From NCBI RefSeq assembly GCF_000190415.1, contig NZ_AEWF01000003.1, positions 1 to 64,000 on the forward strand: a DNA stretch of 64,000 nt, in the 5' to 3' direction. The notes beneath the pieces are model-generated. The model worked only from the letters and a program-made list of their open reading frames with translations. It was not told the DNA's origin and made no database searches. Both the position numbers and the translations under genes were made by a program. Below are positions 28,308-37,326 of the stretch, one piece after another. This stretch comes from Candidatus Odyssella thessalonicensis L13 (lineage in GTDB: Bacteria > Pseudomonadota > Alphaproteobacteria > Paracaedibacterales > Paracaedibacteraceae). Positions within the stretch are counted from its first letter, which is position 1; every line of letters starts with the position of its first letter.

Positions 28308-29064
28308 TCTTCTTCTCCTTACTTTTTATAATTGCTACTCCTCCAGTATGCCCTATTGCATTATGGAGATCTCTTGGAACTAGCTGCATTGTAGTACCAT
28401 TTTCATGATGATGCCATGTGTAACCGCTTGGTGTCTCTGAAAATCCTGCAGCTTGGTTAGCTAATTTGTTATCCGCTTCACGTTTACCTGTCATCTTTAT
28501 ATCTACTTTCTTAATAGCATACCTTGAAAAATCAGGATGTCCAGTGCCTGTAAAAGGAACACTATGAGGATACTTTTGCCTTAGTTTCTTTGAAAGCTTT
28601 TCAAGAGAATATACTTTTCCTGCGGATTCGTGATTTAAAGGTCTTTGCTTATTAATGGTGCGAACTCTAGGGTGAGTGGAAGGTACTTTAGTAGTCCCCT
28701 GTTTAGCCGTACCATTCACACTAGTAGAATTAGCAGAGATAGAGCTGGCGCCCACTCTTGTAGAGGTACTGCTTCCGCTCGAACCTGAGGACATACTCGA
28801 TGCATGAGTGCTTCTGTTTATCCATTGTTCGCCAGACATACGCTCGGGTGTTCCAAACTTTGTGCCTGCAGTTCTAGCTCCTAGATCTGAGAAAGCTGAT
28901 CTATGGGTATTACCACCATTCGCAACAGCTCTCATGTCACTATATAGACGGTTAGCGGCCTCTGAGCGTTGGCTTTGAGACGATAGTCCATTGCGGTTAG
29001 CGGCCCTATAGGCTTGAGAGCCTTTGCTCCCTTGAGAGGCTCTCGCCCACGCCATTATAGTCAT
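28300..29064 (-). CDS. Orphan toxin module B with WHH-type HNH nuclease tip
   Basis: 254 residues. Residues 1-90 are the shared linker (SQRSEAANRLYSDMRAVANGGN...GARTAGTKFG-PERMSGEQWINRST), then a Ser-rich hinge, then a toxin tip whose C-terminus TWHHHENGTTMQLVPRDLHNAIGHTGG is the HNH/endonuclease-VII fold of the WHH subgroup, with His residues for metal and water activation. Expected activity: DNA cleavage in target cells. Delivery sequence upstream (29050-29212) is in another frame, so the module is disconnected. No ribosome-binding site at the called start. Confidence 0.7.
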   Translation of the reverse strand: MTIMAWARASQGSKGSQAYRAANRNGLSSQSQRSEAANRLYSDMRAVANGGNTHRSAFSDLGARTAGTKFGTPERMSGEQWINRSTHASSMSSGSSGSSTSTRVGASSISANSTSVNGTAKQGTTKVPSTHPRVRTINKQRPLNHESAGKVYSLEKLSKKLRQKYPHSVPFTGTGHPDFSRYAIKKVDIKMTGKREADNKLANQAAGFSETPSGYTWHHHENGTTMQLVPRDLHNAIGHTGGVAIIKSKEKKND

Positions 29065-29212
29065 CAGCTTGTTGACTATAATTCCTGATAAAATGTAAAA
29101 ACCTAACTATCGGATTGGTTTGTTCGTCCTGCAGAGCTTTTTGTTGGCGCTGCCATTCTTGCGCGTCATCAGCTTGCTTCCTTAAGAAGGCACCAAAATT
29201 ATTGGGATCTTG
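29050..29212 (-). pseudogene. Relic of delivery protein upstream of toxin B, out of frame
   Basis: Open frame just after a TAG, reading DPNNFGAFLRKQADDAQEWQ...TNPIVRFLHFIRNYSQQADDYNG. It has coding character, with a helix heptad-like pattern, but runs past the toxin B start in a different frame. It is the probable former N-terminal neighbour of module B, separated by a frameshift near 29055. The remaining 29213-29343 show no gene. Confidence 0.45.
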
Positions 29213-29343
29213 CTAAAAGTTGGTTTTGGCTGTATGAAAGGGGCACCCTAAAAGGTCATAGCGGCGAGATAAAAGATATAGTAGTCGCACCTCTGCTTAG
29301 ACAGCGCTTATAGCAACTAGGAGTCAAAAGATCATGGTTGAGA

Positions 29344-29967
29344 TTAAAATACATTCAGCCAGGCAGGATAGTATTTCTTATCAACTTCTAACCGAGCTAA
29401 GCAATCTAAAAATTCTTGCTCCTTTACAGGGTATAAAGAGTCCTCTCCTTGCATTTCTTCATGAAGCTGCTCTATGTTACCAGCAACAATAAGAAACTGT
29501 TCAAAGTCCTTGGCTAAAGGATGGATCTGACTGTCCTCAGGATTATAAATATCATAGCCTTCTTCAACGTACAGGATTTCACCTTCCCCAAACTGATCCG
29601 TTCCTTCAGTAATACAAAGTATATCTGTATTCCAAGAGCCAATCTGATACATTTTGTGCTTTTGCATAAATTCTTTAGGAAAAAATGGATCCTCATATGC
29701 TTCAATTAAATCTTCTACCACGTCTGGATTAGTATTGAAATAAGGTGAAACATTAAAACCTGCGATTTCTAATCCATTAATTGAGTACAATTTAATAATA
29801 TCAGTATAACTTTCTGGAATTTGAGGCAGCATTTGCATTAAATCCTGGAGTTTCTCCGTAGGGCTTCCCGGACTGAGCATCATATATGATCTCTTAAACA
29901 GTGGGTCATTTTCCAAGGATGCCTTTAATAGGCACATCTGTTGCACTTCATCAATTGAGTTAATCAT
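29344..29967 (-). CDS. Putative immunity protein C (SUKH-like)
   Basis: 207 residues, acidic. MLPQIPESYTDIIKLYSINGLEIAGFNVSPYF and the later DILCITEGTDQFGEGEILYVEEGYD followed by HPLAKDFEQFLIVAGNIEQL resemble the SUKH fold, with a C-terminal extension. It overlaps the toxin fragment C by 8 bases, the same geometry as pair B. Family assignment is moderate; role as partner of toxin C follows from position. Confidence 0.6.
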   Translation of the reverse strand: MINSIDEVQQMCLLKASLENDPLFKRSYMMLSPGSPTEKLQDLMQMLPQIPESYTDIIKLYSINGLEIAGFNVSPYFNTNPDVVEDLIEAYEDPFFPKEFMQKHKMYQIGSWNTDILCITEGTDQFGEGEILYVEEGYDIYNPEDSQIHPLAKDFEQFLIVAGNIEQLHEEMQGEDSLYPVKEQEFLDCLARLEVDKKYYPAWLNVF

Positions 29968-30232
29968 TCTTCTTTTTCCCTCCTAAGTTCGCATGGAACA
30001 TTGATCTCCCTGGTGCAGTACCATGTAGCTTATCAGGTAATGCTGTTGTTAGATGGTTATGCTCAATATGATGATGAACCAAAGTTCTTCCTACATAATG
30101 CTGATGCTCTGGAAAATACTGTAGCCATTGATTATCAACTTTTGGTGCGATTTTAGAATAAATAGCTGCTAAGTTCCTCGCACTCAATGTTTCCGGATAT
30201 TTCTCAGCCCATAATTTCCAGAATTGCACCAT
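29960..30232 (-). CDS. Truncated toxin tip C (His-rich nuclease-like)
   Basis: 90 residues only, with no linker or delivery part. VGRTLVHHHIEHNHLTTALP followed by LHGTAPGRSMFHANLGG is a His-rich HNH-like end typical of polymorphic toxin tips. The upstream frame closes at once, so this is a 5'-truncated cassette. Whether it is expressed is doubtful; its immunity gene is complete. Confidence 0.5.
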   Translation of the reverse strand: MVQFWKLWAEKYPETLSARNLAAIYSKIAPKVDNQWLQYFPEHQHYVGRTLVHHHIEHNHLTTALPDKLHGTAPGRSMFHANLGGKKKND

Positions 30233-30266
30233 ATTTCTGAATTCTTTTTCAAAAAGTTATCATCCT

Positions 30267-30611
30267 CTAATCAGCCCAACCATGAAACTTTTTCAGTTTT
30301 TGGTAAACTCTATAGAAAGTTTTTTCCGCATTTTCATCTTCCTCATAATATTTTTCCCAAAAATCGTTGGAAAAATCTGCGGGTTGAATGCATAACCTTT
30401 TTTCATCAACTTCACAGACCCAGTCAAAAGGGATATTGTTATCAGTAAGAATAAAGTTATCAGCATTAACAATAATAGGACCATTATCGTTATCAGCTAA
30501 AACGCTATAAAAAATACCCTCTTCATTATTCTGCATTGATAACACTATGTATTCTTTATTGAGCTTCAAAAAAGAATCTTGGCGTTCCTGATTTTTAAAT
30601 TTAACAATCAT
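30267..30611 (-). CDS. Putative immunity protein D
   Basis: 114 residues, small and acidic, beta-rich N-terminus (EYIVLSMQNNEEGIFYSVLA) and DFSNDFWEKYYEEDE. No family recognised. Starts inside the toxin D stop region (4-base ATGA overlap), so it is the presumed cognate immunity gene. Confidence 0.6.
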   Translation of the reverse strand: MIVKFKNQERQDSFLKLNKEYIVLSMQNNEEGIFYSVLADNDNGPIIVNADNFILTDNNIPFDWVCEVDEKRLCIQPADFSNDFWEKYYEEDENAEKTFYRVYQKLKKFHGWAD

Positions 30612-31033
30612 TTAATCATTCCTTTCACTTTAAAGTCCCTAGTTTGATAATCAATCTTACCAGTTTTAACATTCATATAAAAATGAACCTGTACTCTTTG
30701 ACCACTCTGTAGAGTTACAGTGTTTGTCGTAAACTTCTTCCAATCCTTTATTAGAGATCCATCCTGAGTTAATACCTTTACCACTTCAGTATTTTTAATT
30801 TCTACATCCCTCAAATCAATAAGTTTTGCCTCCTTTATAGCTTGCTCTGTAAGCCTCCCATCAGATGTAAGTATTCCTCCTTCTTGAAGCCTCAATACCA
30901 CCTTGTGACGAAGAGCGTCTGTCATATTTTTAGCTCCACCTCTATCCTTAACCGAGGAACTTACGGTATTGCTTAAGCCCCCTTGAGTAGTGCTAGCTCC
31001 CTCCCCCACCTTTCCTTTATCCTTAAGCTCCAT
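30608..31033 (-). CDS. Orphan toxin module D, family unassigned
   Basis: 141 residues. Short Gly/Ser-rich lead, then a compact domain with DALRHKVVLRLQEGGILTSD and TVTLQSGQRVQVHFYMN followed by KTGKIDYQTRDFKVKG, a basic C-terminal toxin-like tip. The pre-toxin relic immediately upstream (31044-31233) is in another frame. A weak GGACGGG precedes ATG 31033. Paired with immunity D by a four-base overlap. Confidence 0.55.
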   Translation of the reverse strand: MELKDKGKVGEGASTTQGGLSNTVSSSVKDRGGAKNMTDALRHKVVLRLQEGGILTSDGRLTEQAIKEAKLIDLRDVEIKNTEVVKVLTQDGSLIKDWKKFTTNTVTLQSGQRVQVHFYMNVKTGKIDYQTRDFKVKGMIK

Positions 31034-31043
31034 CTTACCCGTC

Positions 31044-31400
31044 CTTCATTACGGAACTTGACATAAAAGTGATCCTGAACAGCGGCTTCAAGTTCTTCCT
31101 CAGTTAATTCTTGCTTCTCGCCATTCCCGACGAAAGCCTTGGCTGCCTTTTTTTCTTCCTCTCTTAGATTATTCTCAAAAACTTCATCAGTGAAGAGTTG
31201 CAGCTGTTTTTGCAGGGAAGCAGGAAGAGGGGTTTAAGGGGAGAAATTATTCACCCCACTCTAACTTAATGAACGGGAAGGTTTGCTTAAACCTTTCAAG
31301 AATGTGGGGGTTCTTCTCAAGATTCTTAAGCGCTGTTTTTTCAGTACAGACATCACATGGATTTTCTTTGGTATAAAAGCCACGTTTGTAAGCTATGCCG
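31044..31400. repeat. 357-bp repeat, copy 1
   Basis: Aligns without gaps to 39383-39739, with scattered mismatches. On the minus strand it covers the shared 3' end of immunity gene E and then a relic pre-toxin segment reading LPASLQKQLQLFTDEVFENN..TEEELEAAVQ. In both copies the repeat separates a WHH toxin/immunity pair from a different toxin downstream, so it is a cassette junction. Confidence 0.8.
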
Positions 31401-31648
31401 GTGAGTGCTTCCCACTCAGAGTCAGATAGTTCATAATTAAAACGACCATATTGCAATATACCCACAGCATCCCTCAATTCACTTATACTCGAGGTTGAAA
31501 CTATATCAAAGATATAAGTAGGCAAATCCGAAAATGATTCAATTTTATAGAAACACCAATCAATTATCTCCTGAAATAATATAGCACCTGAAAACCTTGA
31601 TGCTAATACAAAACCAACTTCCGCTTCTAATTCTGTGATCTCCTTCAT
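31247..31648 (-). CDS. Putative immunity protein E
   Basis: 133 residues. The N-terminal ~95 residues (SGAILFQEIIDWCFYKIESFSDLPTY) are only distantly related to immunity K, whereas the last 33 residues (TEKTALKNLEKNPHILERFK..FIKLEWGE) are identical. It overlaps toxin E by four bases. The divergent N-terminal part probably sets specificity for its own WHH toxin. Confidence 0.65.
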   Translation of the reverse strand: MKEITELEAEVGFVLASRFSGAILFQEIIDWCFYKIESFSDLPTYIFDIVSTSSISELRDAVGILQYGRFNYELSDSEWEALTGIAYKRGFYTKENPCDVCTEKTALKNLEKNPHILERFKQTFPFIKLEWGE

Positions 31649-32151
31649 GACTTGTTTCCCCCATTTAAACCGACACTCCCAGTATGCCCAGTCTTTTTAT
31701 GCTCGCTTTCTTTTACTAATTGCATTCTTCTCGCTTGTTGATCATGATGCCAAGTTAAATCTTTTATTTTGCTCTTACCTAATTCAATATCCTTCAACTG
31801 TCGGTGAGTAAAAATACTAGCACTGACTTTACCAGATATAATATCCTGCCATAAATTCATTGTAGCCGCTTCCATGTGATCCACTCTAGATTTACCATAA
31901 AATTGTTCTGATTTTATAAAGGTTTCATATTTCATGACAGGGGTAAAATCAGGATTTCCTCTAGAGTCATAAACAATATCTGATTTTTCGTGTCTTTGGC
32001 CTGCCATTTTATAGCCAGACGTTCCAGGTCTTTGCAGGGTCGATGACGACACTTTTTTATCAGCATGTGTATTCTCAAGATGTTGCCGCCATGCATGAGG
32101 ATCATATATTCCTTGATTGACAGCAGCGTCACTTGCTCCTACATTACCTTC
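31645..32151 (-). pseudogene. WHH nuclease toxin tip E, behind an in-frame stop
   Basis: The frame directly continues that of the delivery segment ending at 32152: after TAA it reads EGNVGASDAAVNQGIYDPHAW, then to GTSGYKMAGQRHEKSDIVYD and ends LTWHHDQQARRMQLV....HKKTGHTGSVG. The last part is the same WHH-type HNH nuclease motif as toxins B and K. A GTG at 32052 could start a shorter product but has no ribosome-binding site. One codon change would restore a continuous linker-toxin protein. Confidence 0.65.
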
Positions 32152-33144
32152 TTAACGTGGTCCTCCCTCTCTTTCCTTACCTTTTCTTTCTTTTTTACCG
32201 TCTAGGGTGCGGCCTAGCTTGCTTGTATATCCACTCGCCCTCTTGTCACTTGTGAGGTTACCACTGCTGCTCGTAGCACCATAGCGAGGAGCAGATGAAG
32301 AGCCAGTCGAGGTAGAAGCGGAACCATCTCTGCCGGCATTACTGCCCCCACTTGAGCTCGCTGATATACTCGGTACATTAGTGCTTCTATTTATCCACTG
32401 TTCACCAGACATGCGCTCGGGCATGCCAAACTTTGTGCCTGCAGTTCTAGCTCCCAAGTCTGAGAAAGCTGACTTATGAGTACTACCACCATTCGCAACA
32501 GCTCTCATATCCTCATACAGACGATTAGCATTAGCGGACCGTTGCGTGCCCGCGGGAGCACGATTCTGGTTGGCGGGGTTATATAACGGGATTCCAGGTC
32601 TCAGGTGGCCATTTGCTGCGGCCTGCTGATGCGGCGTTCGCATCCACGAAGCTCGGCCACGTCCAAGCTTACCCCCACCAACAAAGCCAGACATAACTCC
32701 AGTGCAATTTGCGGCCCAATCCCCAAAAAGCTGACCGTAGGCATCCAAACGACTATCATCGAGAGAGCGTCCATGCCATAGATCCTGCAACAATGCTTTG
32801 CTTTCGCGGTAAACCTTTGGCGCATCCTTATAAGCTCGTCGTATCTGTGAACGATCCCGATGGGCATGCATAGGAGTTGTTCCCTCAACTTCCCCTATAG
32901 CCGTGCTAGCATAATAGAGAAACTTTTTAAAAATGCTGTCACTGTTTAAGGCATCATCGCGCACCGCTTCATCAACAGATTCTACGATCTCCATTTCATA
33001 AAGCTGCTGCAGTTCCGTAAAAGATTTTGACTTCTTTAAGGCCGGACGAGAATTCTGCTTAAGAACTTCCGTGAACGGATCTTCGGTGGCGGCAGAAAGG
33101 TGCGTGGCAAGGCCTTCATACACTTGAGTGGTGTTGAAGGTCAT
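32152..33144 (-). CDS. Toxin E delivery/linker segment, ends at premature stop
   Basis: 330 residues. It starts with MTFNTTQVYEG, which is the same sequence as the internal MTFNTTQVYEG of the 2020-residue protein, continues through a helical segment, then RLYEDMRAVANGGSTHKSAF and the GARTAGTKFGMPERMSGEQW linker, a Ser/Gly-rich hinge and KLGRTLDGKKERKGKEREG. It stops at TAA 32152-32154, precisely between hinge and toxin tip. The gene 5' part (33141-33548) is in another frame after a deletion. So this is the middle piece of a three-times broken toxin gene. Confidence 0.65.
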   Translation of the reverse strand: MTFNTTQVYEGLATHLSAATEDPFTEVLKQNSRPALKKSKSFTELQQLYEMEIVESVDEAVRDDALNSDSIFKKFLYYASTAIGEVEGTTPMHAHRDRSQIRRAYKDAPKVYRESKALLQDLWHGRSLDDSRLDAYGQLFGDWAANCTGVMSGFVGGGKLGRGRASWMRTPHQQAAANGHLRPGIPLYNPANQNRAPAGTQRSANANRLYEDMRAVANGGSTHKSAFSDLGARTAGTKFGMPERMSGEQWINRSTNVPSISASSSGGSNAGRDGSASTSTGSSSAPRYGATSSSGNLTSDKRASGYTSKLGRTLDGKKERKGKEREGGPR

Positions 33145-33548
33145 GGCATTGATGGCGGCTTCTTGGGCCGGTCGGTCTTGCCGGCCTCGAGGTCAGCCTC
33201 AACCTCCTTCAAACGCTTGCCACCGATTTGGGCAGCGCCAAAGTGAGCCGCGGTATCGGTGACGAGATTGATCCCCCCTTCTTTCAGCTGCTCACGCCAG
33301 TTACCATAGACAATGCCACTGGCCACAGTGTTGGCCATGCCCGTCTTCAGGCTTTCACAGAAGGCTTCTTGCAGTTGTTTTGTCCAGCTCGCCGCCTCAG
33401 CCGCTGTCTGGGTGCCAACTTGGGTTGCCGCTTGAGTCGCAGTCTGAGTGGCGGCCTCAGCTGCTGTCTTGGTGGCCGCCTCCGTCATCGACTTTGCTAC
33501 TAGGGGCCCCCCTTGCAACAAGACTTGCGCTAACAGCTTAACCCCTAG
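33141..33548 (-). pseudogene. Pre-toxin (DUF637-like) 5' fragment of toxin gene E
   Basis: Reads DYLGVKLLAQVLLQGGPLVA, an Ala/Thr-rich repeat (AATKTAAEAATQTATQAA), then EAASWTKQLQEAFCESLKTG and NLVTDTAAHFGAAQIGGKRL, which nearly match the 2020-residue protein (from about residue 1395). After KTD it shifts frame: compared with the large gene, 268 bases corresponding to 44512-44779 are missing, and 268 is not a multiple of three. Ends four bases into the next piece. Confidence 0.6.
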
Positions 33549-33576
33549 ATAATCTTAAGAATAAAGAAGAGAACCC

Positions 33577-33963
33577 TTATAAGTTCTTCAAGAGATTTAA
33601 TATGTCAGAGTCTTCGTCGATATATCTTTCAAACCAGTCCTCAATTGAAGCTAACTTTTCTGGCAATAGCTCAATGTTTTCCCCTGAAGGGCCATTGATA
33701 CGCATGCGCCAGCTTTCAGGAACTCTTTGCCAATTAAAGTCAAATAGCACTGCGGGGAATATATCTACATTATTCTCCTCATCATGTCTTATAATATATA
33801 GCCATGGTATAGAAGACCTACATGTTACACCTAGAAGCTGATAAAATACGCCACTTGTAAGATAGAAATCATAATCAAGGGGATTTACATCATTCCTATA
33901 ATTGTCTATGCAAAGATTAGCAATATCACTTAACTTTTCATATTTACACATTACCTTTATCAT
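33577..33963 (-). CDS. Putative immunity protein F
   Basis: 128 residues, small and acidic (PLDYDFYLTSGVFYQLLGVTC, DWFERYIDEDSDILNLL). Family not recognised. It lies 21 bp behind toxin tip F and ahead of fragment E, so it is the presumed partner of toxin F. Confidence 0.55.
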   Translation of the reverse strand: MIKVMCKYEKLSDIANLCIDNYRNDVNPLDYDFYLTSGVFYQLLGVTCRSSIPWLYIIRHDEENNVDIFPAVLFDFNWQRVPESWRMRINGPSGENIELLPEKLASIEDWFERYIDEDSDILNLLKNL

Positions 33964-33984
33964 AGCTCTTAACCTTAATTTAAA

Positions 33985-34911
33985 TTAGTCGACACTTCTC
34001 TTTTTGAATTTGAAGTCCATTATCCTTCCTGTTTTAGGATCTCTCACATAATGGACTACCGTATCTTTTCCATTACCTGATTTAACCTTATACTCCATTT
34101 TATCCATACCTTTATAGCGAGGATCGTTTAATCCTTTAATAATTCTTCTTCCTTCTCCTCTTTTAGCAGCATCTAAAGCCATTTCATCTTGCAGGGAAGC
34201 TGGCTCTCGAACCCATTTATCGTCTTCCTTTTTATTGTTCTCCGGATCCTCATCTCCTGGCATCCCGCCACCGCTGCTTGCCGCCCCTGCAGTAGTATTG
34301 GTGGACTGAGTCTCGCTTTCCCCCTCCTTGTTAACCAAGGCATCTAAGCCAACAGCCGTTAAAATCCCTGCACCTACTGCAATTGCCGTTTGTGCGCCTA
34401 CACCTATACCAACAGCCCCGCCGCCACCGCTGCTTGCCGCCACACGCAGCACCGATAGCCGCTAACGCAGGCAACAAGTTGTTCTCAACCGCATTCTCAG
34501 CAGCTCTCGAAGCAACCCCGGCGTCAAGACCACTCAACATAGCAGTGGTTGCCCCCACTACCTGAGACATGGCTACAAGTGAGCCCTTATTTTGCCGTAA
34601 AGTTTCGGTTGTCACCGCCCCCTTGCTAACAGCGTTGAGGCCAACAGTTTCACCAAAGATCTCGCCCGCCGCGGCTCCGGTTCCCGCTGCCAGCGCAGCT
34701 CGGCTTATATCTTCGCCTTGGATAGCAGCACCAATCCCATAGGAAGCAGCAGCCCCGGCGAAGTGCCCCACTTTGTGAAGTCCATTCTTAAGAAGATTAT
34801 CTCCCTCTTGCAACATACCAGTGCGCAGATCCGACAATTCATTAGCTGCTATACCCGCTAAGGTATTGGCCGCCGTGGAGGCGGCTGCTGTTCGCAAAGC
34901 ATCGCCACTAA
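33985..34911 (-). pseudogene. Toxin module F: pre-toxin plus tip, split by a frameshift
   Basis: The 5' part (34911 to about 34440) reads GDALRTAAASTAANTLAGIA...NNLLPALAAIGAACGG, almost the same as module G. At about 34440 the frame changes; the next part reads VGAQTAIAVGAGILTAVGLD, TNTTAGAASSGGGMPGDEDPE, then a tip with REPASLQDEMALDAAKRGEG and MEYKVKSGNGKDTVVHYVRD..GRIMDFKFKK. Against module G several bases after TGTGGCGG are lost. The tip looks like a small nuclease-type toxin; family unassigned. The intact immunity gene F follows. Confidence 0.65.
34243..34911. repeat. Pre-toxin duplication, copy 1 (about 670 bp)
   Basis: Corresponds to 35874-36543: the same protein sequence from GDALRTAA to GGGMPGDEDPE, very similar at DNA level. 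The toxin tips on the left of each copy are unrelated, so the common block is the recombination or duplication unit and the tips are the variable part. Confidence 0.75.
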
Positions 34912-34942
34912 CTCTTGCAGTTGTGGAAAAGTATGCTCTAAT

Positions 34943-35518
34943 CTATTTATTTGATTGCTTTTCTATACTATATTTCTTCTTGAAAGCCTCAAGTATTTCT
35001 TTATCCATTAGCTTGTGGATATCACCATCCTTCTTAACTTTTGGCCATTTATCTACTGGTACTTCCATTGCTACAACAATTGAATGGTAAGCACATTCCT
35101 TAAGAAAATCATTATACAAGGAGTTGCTTATGATCTCATAAATATAAGAAGAAATTTCTTTCTTTAGCTCCTTGTCAACCGCATCTATTACAGCACCTAA
35201 ATTTGATATGGCTAATCCTCTCACATTTTCGTAAGGGTCCTCTTTAGCTAACTCTAACGCCTTCGGTGCATACTCGGTTAAGAATAGACGGCCTATTAAA
35301 CAACCTACTGCTACTTCCCGGATAAAATCATCCTCATCATCTAATTTGGTAGCAATAAGGGGGCCTAACTCTTTTAAATGTGCATCTGTTGCTAATATTA
35401 TTGCCATGTGTGGCCGTAAATCATTCTGTAGATGCCATTTTAAGTCTTGAATTGATTGAGGAGATAAACGACCTTTCTCTATCAATTCATCCTTGATCGT
35501 ATTAATATTTTTAACCAT
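34943..35518 (-). CDS. HEAT-repeat immunity protein G
   Basis: 191 residues, all-helical with repeated pairs such as HLKELGPLIATKLDDEDDFI, REVAVGCLIGRL and NVRGLAISNLGAVIDAVD that fit HEAT repeats. HEAT-like proteins are a known immunity type in polymorphic toxin systems. It starts 2 bp behind the stop of the Ntox28-like toxin G and is its presumed partner. Confidence 0.7.
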   Translation of the reverse strand: MVKNINTIKDELIEKGRLSPQSIQDLKWHLQNDLRPHMAIILATDAHLKELGPLIATKLDDEDDFIREVAVGCLIGRLFLTEYAPKALELAKEDPYENVRGLAISNLGAVIDAVDKELKKEISSYIYEIISNSLYNDFLKECAYHSIVVAMEVPVDKWPKVKKDGDIHKLMDKEILEAFKKKYSIEKQSNK

Positions 35519-35520
35519 TT

Positions 35521-37135
35521 TTAATTCCTTGGCACAAACTGCTCTGTATAATCAAGCAATTTACTTGCATTTGACAACTCTCTATTTAAAGCTTGGCGCT
35601 CCGCAAGAGGCAGTTCTACAAATTCTAGGCGTTTATTAATGTTATCAATATGCCCTTTTAAACCTCTCTGGGCATTTTGAACCTTCGTAATGTGATCATA
35701 TTCTACACCGCGATGCTTGGCTAGATCAATTTGCTCTCCTTTTATCTCACTTCGAGCTGCATTTAAGGTAGTATCTTGCTTAGTTTTACCAGCTCTCTCA
35801 AATAATTGTTCTTTGTAATCATTTGTTCTACCTAAAAGCTTCTGTGTTCTTTCTGAATAATTTTTATCATCCTCCGGATCCTCGTCGCCAGGCATTCCGC
35901 CACCGCTGCTTGCCGCCCCTTGAGTGGTATTGGTGGACTGTGTCTCCCCCTCCCCATCTTTGTTAACCAAGGCATTTAGGCCAACAGCGGTTAAGATGCC
36001 TACACCGGCAGCGATCGCTGTTTGCGTTCCTGCACTTATAGCCGCAACCCCGCCGCCAACGCTTGCGGTTCCGCCACACGCAGCACCGACAGCAGCTAAC
36101 GCAGGGAGTAAGTTATTCTCAACCGCGTTCTCAGCAGCTCTCGAAGCGGTTCCGGCGTCAAGACCACTGAGCATAGCGGTAGTTGCTCCGACCACCTTGG
36201 ACATCGCAACAAGCGAGCCCTTATTTTGCTCTAGAGTTTCGGTTGTCACCGCCCCCTTGCGCATGGCGTTGAGGCCAACAGTTTCACCAAAGATCTCGCC
36301 CGCCGCGGCTCCGGTTCCCGCTGCCAGCGCAGCTCGGCCTATATCTTCGCCTTGGATAGCAGCACCAATCCCGTAAGAAGCCGCAGCCCCGGCGAAGTGC
36401 CCGACTTTGTGAAGTCCATTCTTAAGAAGATTATCCCCTTCGTTCAGCATATCACTGCGCAGATCCGACAATTCATTAGCTGCCATACCCGCTAAGGTAT
36501 TGGCCACCGTGCAGGCTGCTGCTGTTCGCAAAGCATCCCCAGGCTTTTCTCCCATGGCCATCCCAACGCCCGCTCCCACGGCTGCCCGTGTGGCATTGTA
36601 ATTAAAGTGCTGAGAAAAGCCTGAGAGGTCCGTAGTGGGAATCTTAAGAGTGGAGGTCACGCCTTTTGTAATGCCGGCGGTCAAACCCGCCCCCACAACT
36701 TCCTTAACAGTACTCGCTTTGGCTAAGTCATGGCCTACTTCAGCGATATTGCCGCGATGATCAACCATAGAGACAATCGTTTTTGACGTTAAACAGGCAA
36801 GTGAAGCGGCTACTCCTGCGGAGAAATTAGCTGCCATGGCGCCGGTCATTCCCAGTTTAAGGGCGCAGCATTGCCGACGGTTTGTGCCCAAGAAAGCGAT
36901 GTCGCTGCGGTAGAGGCCATGGTCGTGGTTCCAGCTGCCGTTGCGCCAGCCGCTGTTCCAGCTCCTGCTCCCGCCGATCCTGCGGCCCCGGCGCCTGCAA
37001 ACCATGAGCCTGCGCCCATGGTGATGGCCGTAATGATCAGGGATAAGACAATCTTCGCGGCTGCGGTCATGCCTTGGCTGGCAAAGCGGCCAGAGTCGTG
37101 GCGCTCAGTAACATAAATACGGACCAGCCTCGCAG
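35521..37135 (-). pseudogene. Toxin module G: DUF637-like pre-toxin with Ntox28-like RNase tip, 5' frameshift
   Basis: The 5' part (37135 to about 36865) reads RLVRIYVTERHDSGRFASQG, then MTAAAKIVLSLIITAITMGAG and SLSWAQTVGNAA. The frame then jumps to ALKLGMTGAMAANFSAGVAASL and is open to 35521. An extra dinucleotide at about 36865 (GCTGCGCCCTTA where GCTGCCCTTA would keep frame) explains it. Middle: the pre-toxin block shared with module F. Tip: NAARSEIKGEQIDLAKHRGV, YDHITKVQNAQRGLKGHIDN and ELSNASKLLDYTEQFVPR, the pattern I associate with the Ntox28 RNase family. From ATG 36849 the toxin could be made alone. Immunity gene G follows directly. Confidence 0.7.
35874..36543. repeat. Pre-toxin duplication, copy 2 (about 670 bp)
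   Basis: Intact-frame partner of 34243-34911. Comparison of the two shows the frameshift in module F near 34440. Confidence 0.75.
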
Positions 37136-37140
37136 CATCT

Positions 37141-37227
37141 TAGGTTTTAATATTTTAAGAGGGTAGCTTTCCTGGAATGATAACTAACTAATTTCATCAT
37201 TAGAAACAGCAAGCATTAATTCATTCT
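37141..37227. repeat. 87-bp repeat, copy 2 (remnant of immunity A 3' end)
   Basis: Partner of 26477-26563. Here only the tail of the immunity gene is left, ending abruptly next to unrelated sequence, and the other side adjoins the 5' break of module G. It marks where a copy of cassette A was replaced. The rest of 37228-37326 shows no gene. Confidence 0.75.
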
Positions 37228-37326
37228 GTTAACACTGGTTTAAAAAATGATACAGATCTGAAGTAATCACCAATACAAGAAGTGGTATAAAGGCCCAAGT
37301 TGAGCCTTAACTTAGCTACTAGAGAA

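Noticed and set aside
35924..36376. 150-codon plus-strand ORF
   Set aside because: Lies wholly within the pre-toxin block of module G on the other strand; Ala/Pro-rich composition is that of the antisense reading of an Ala/Gly-rich protein.
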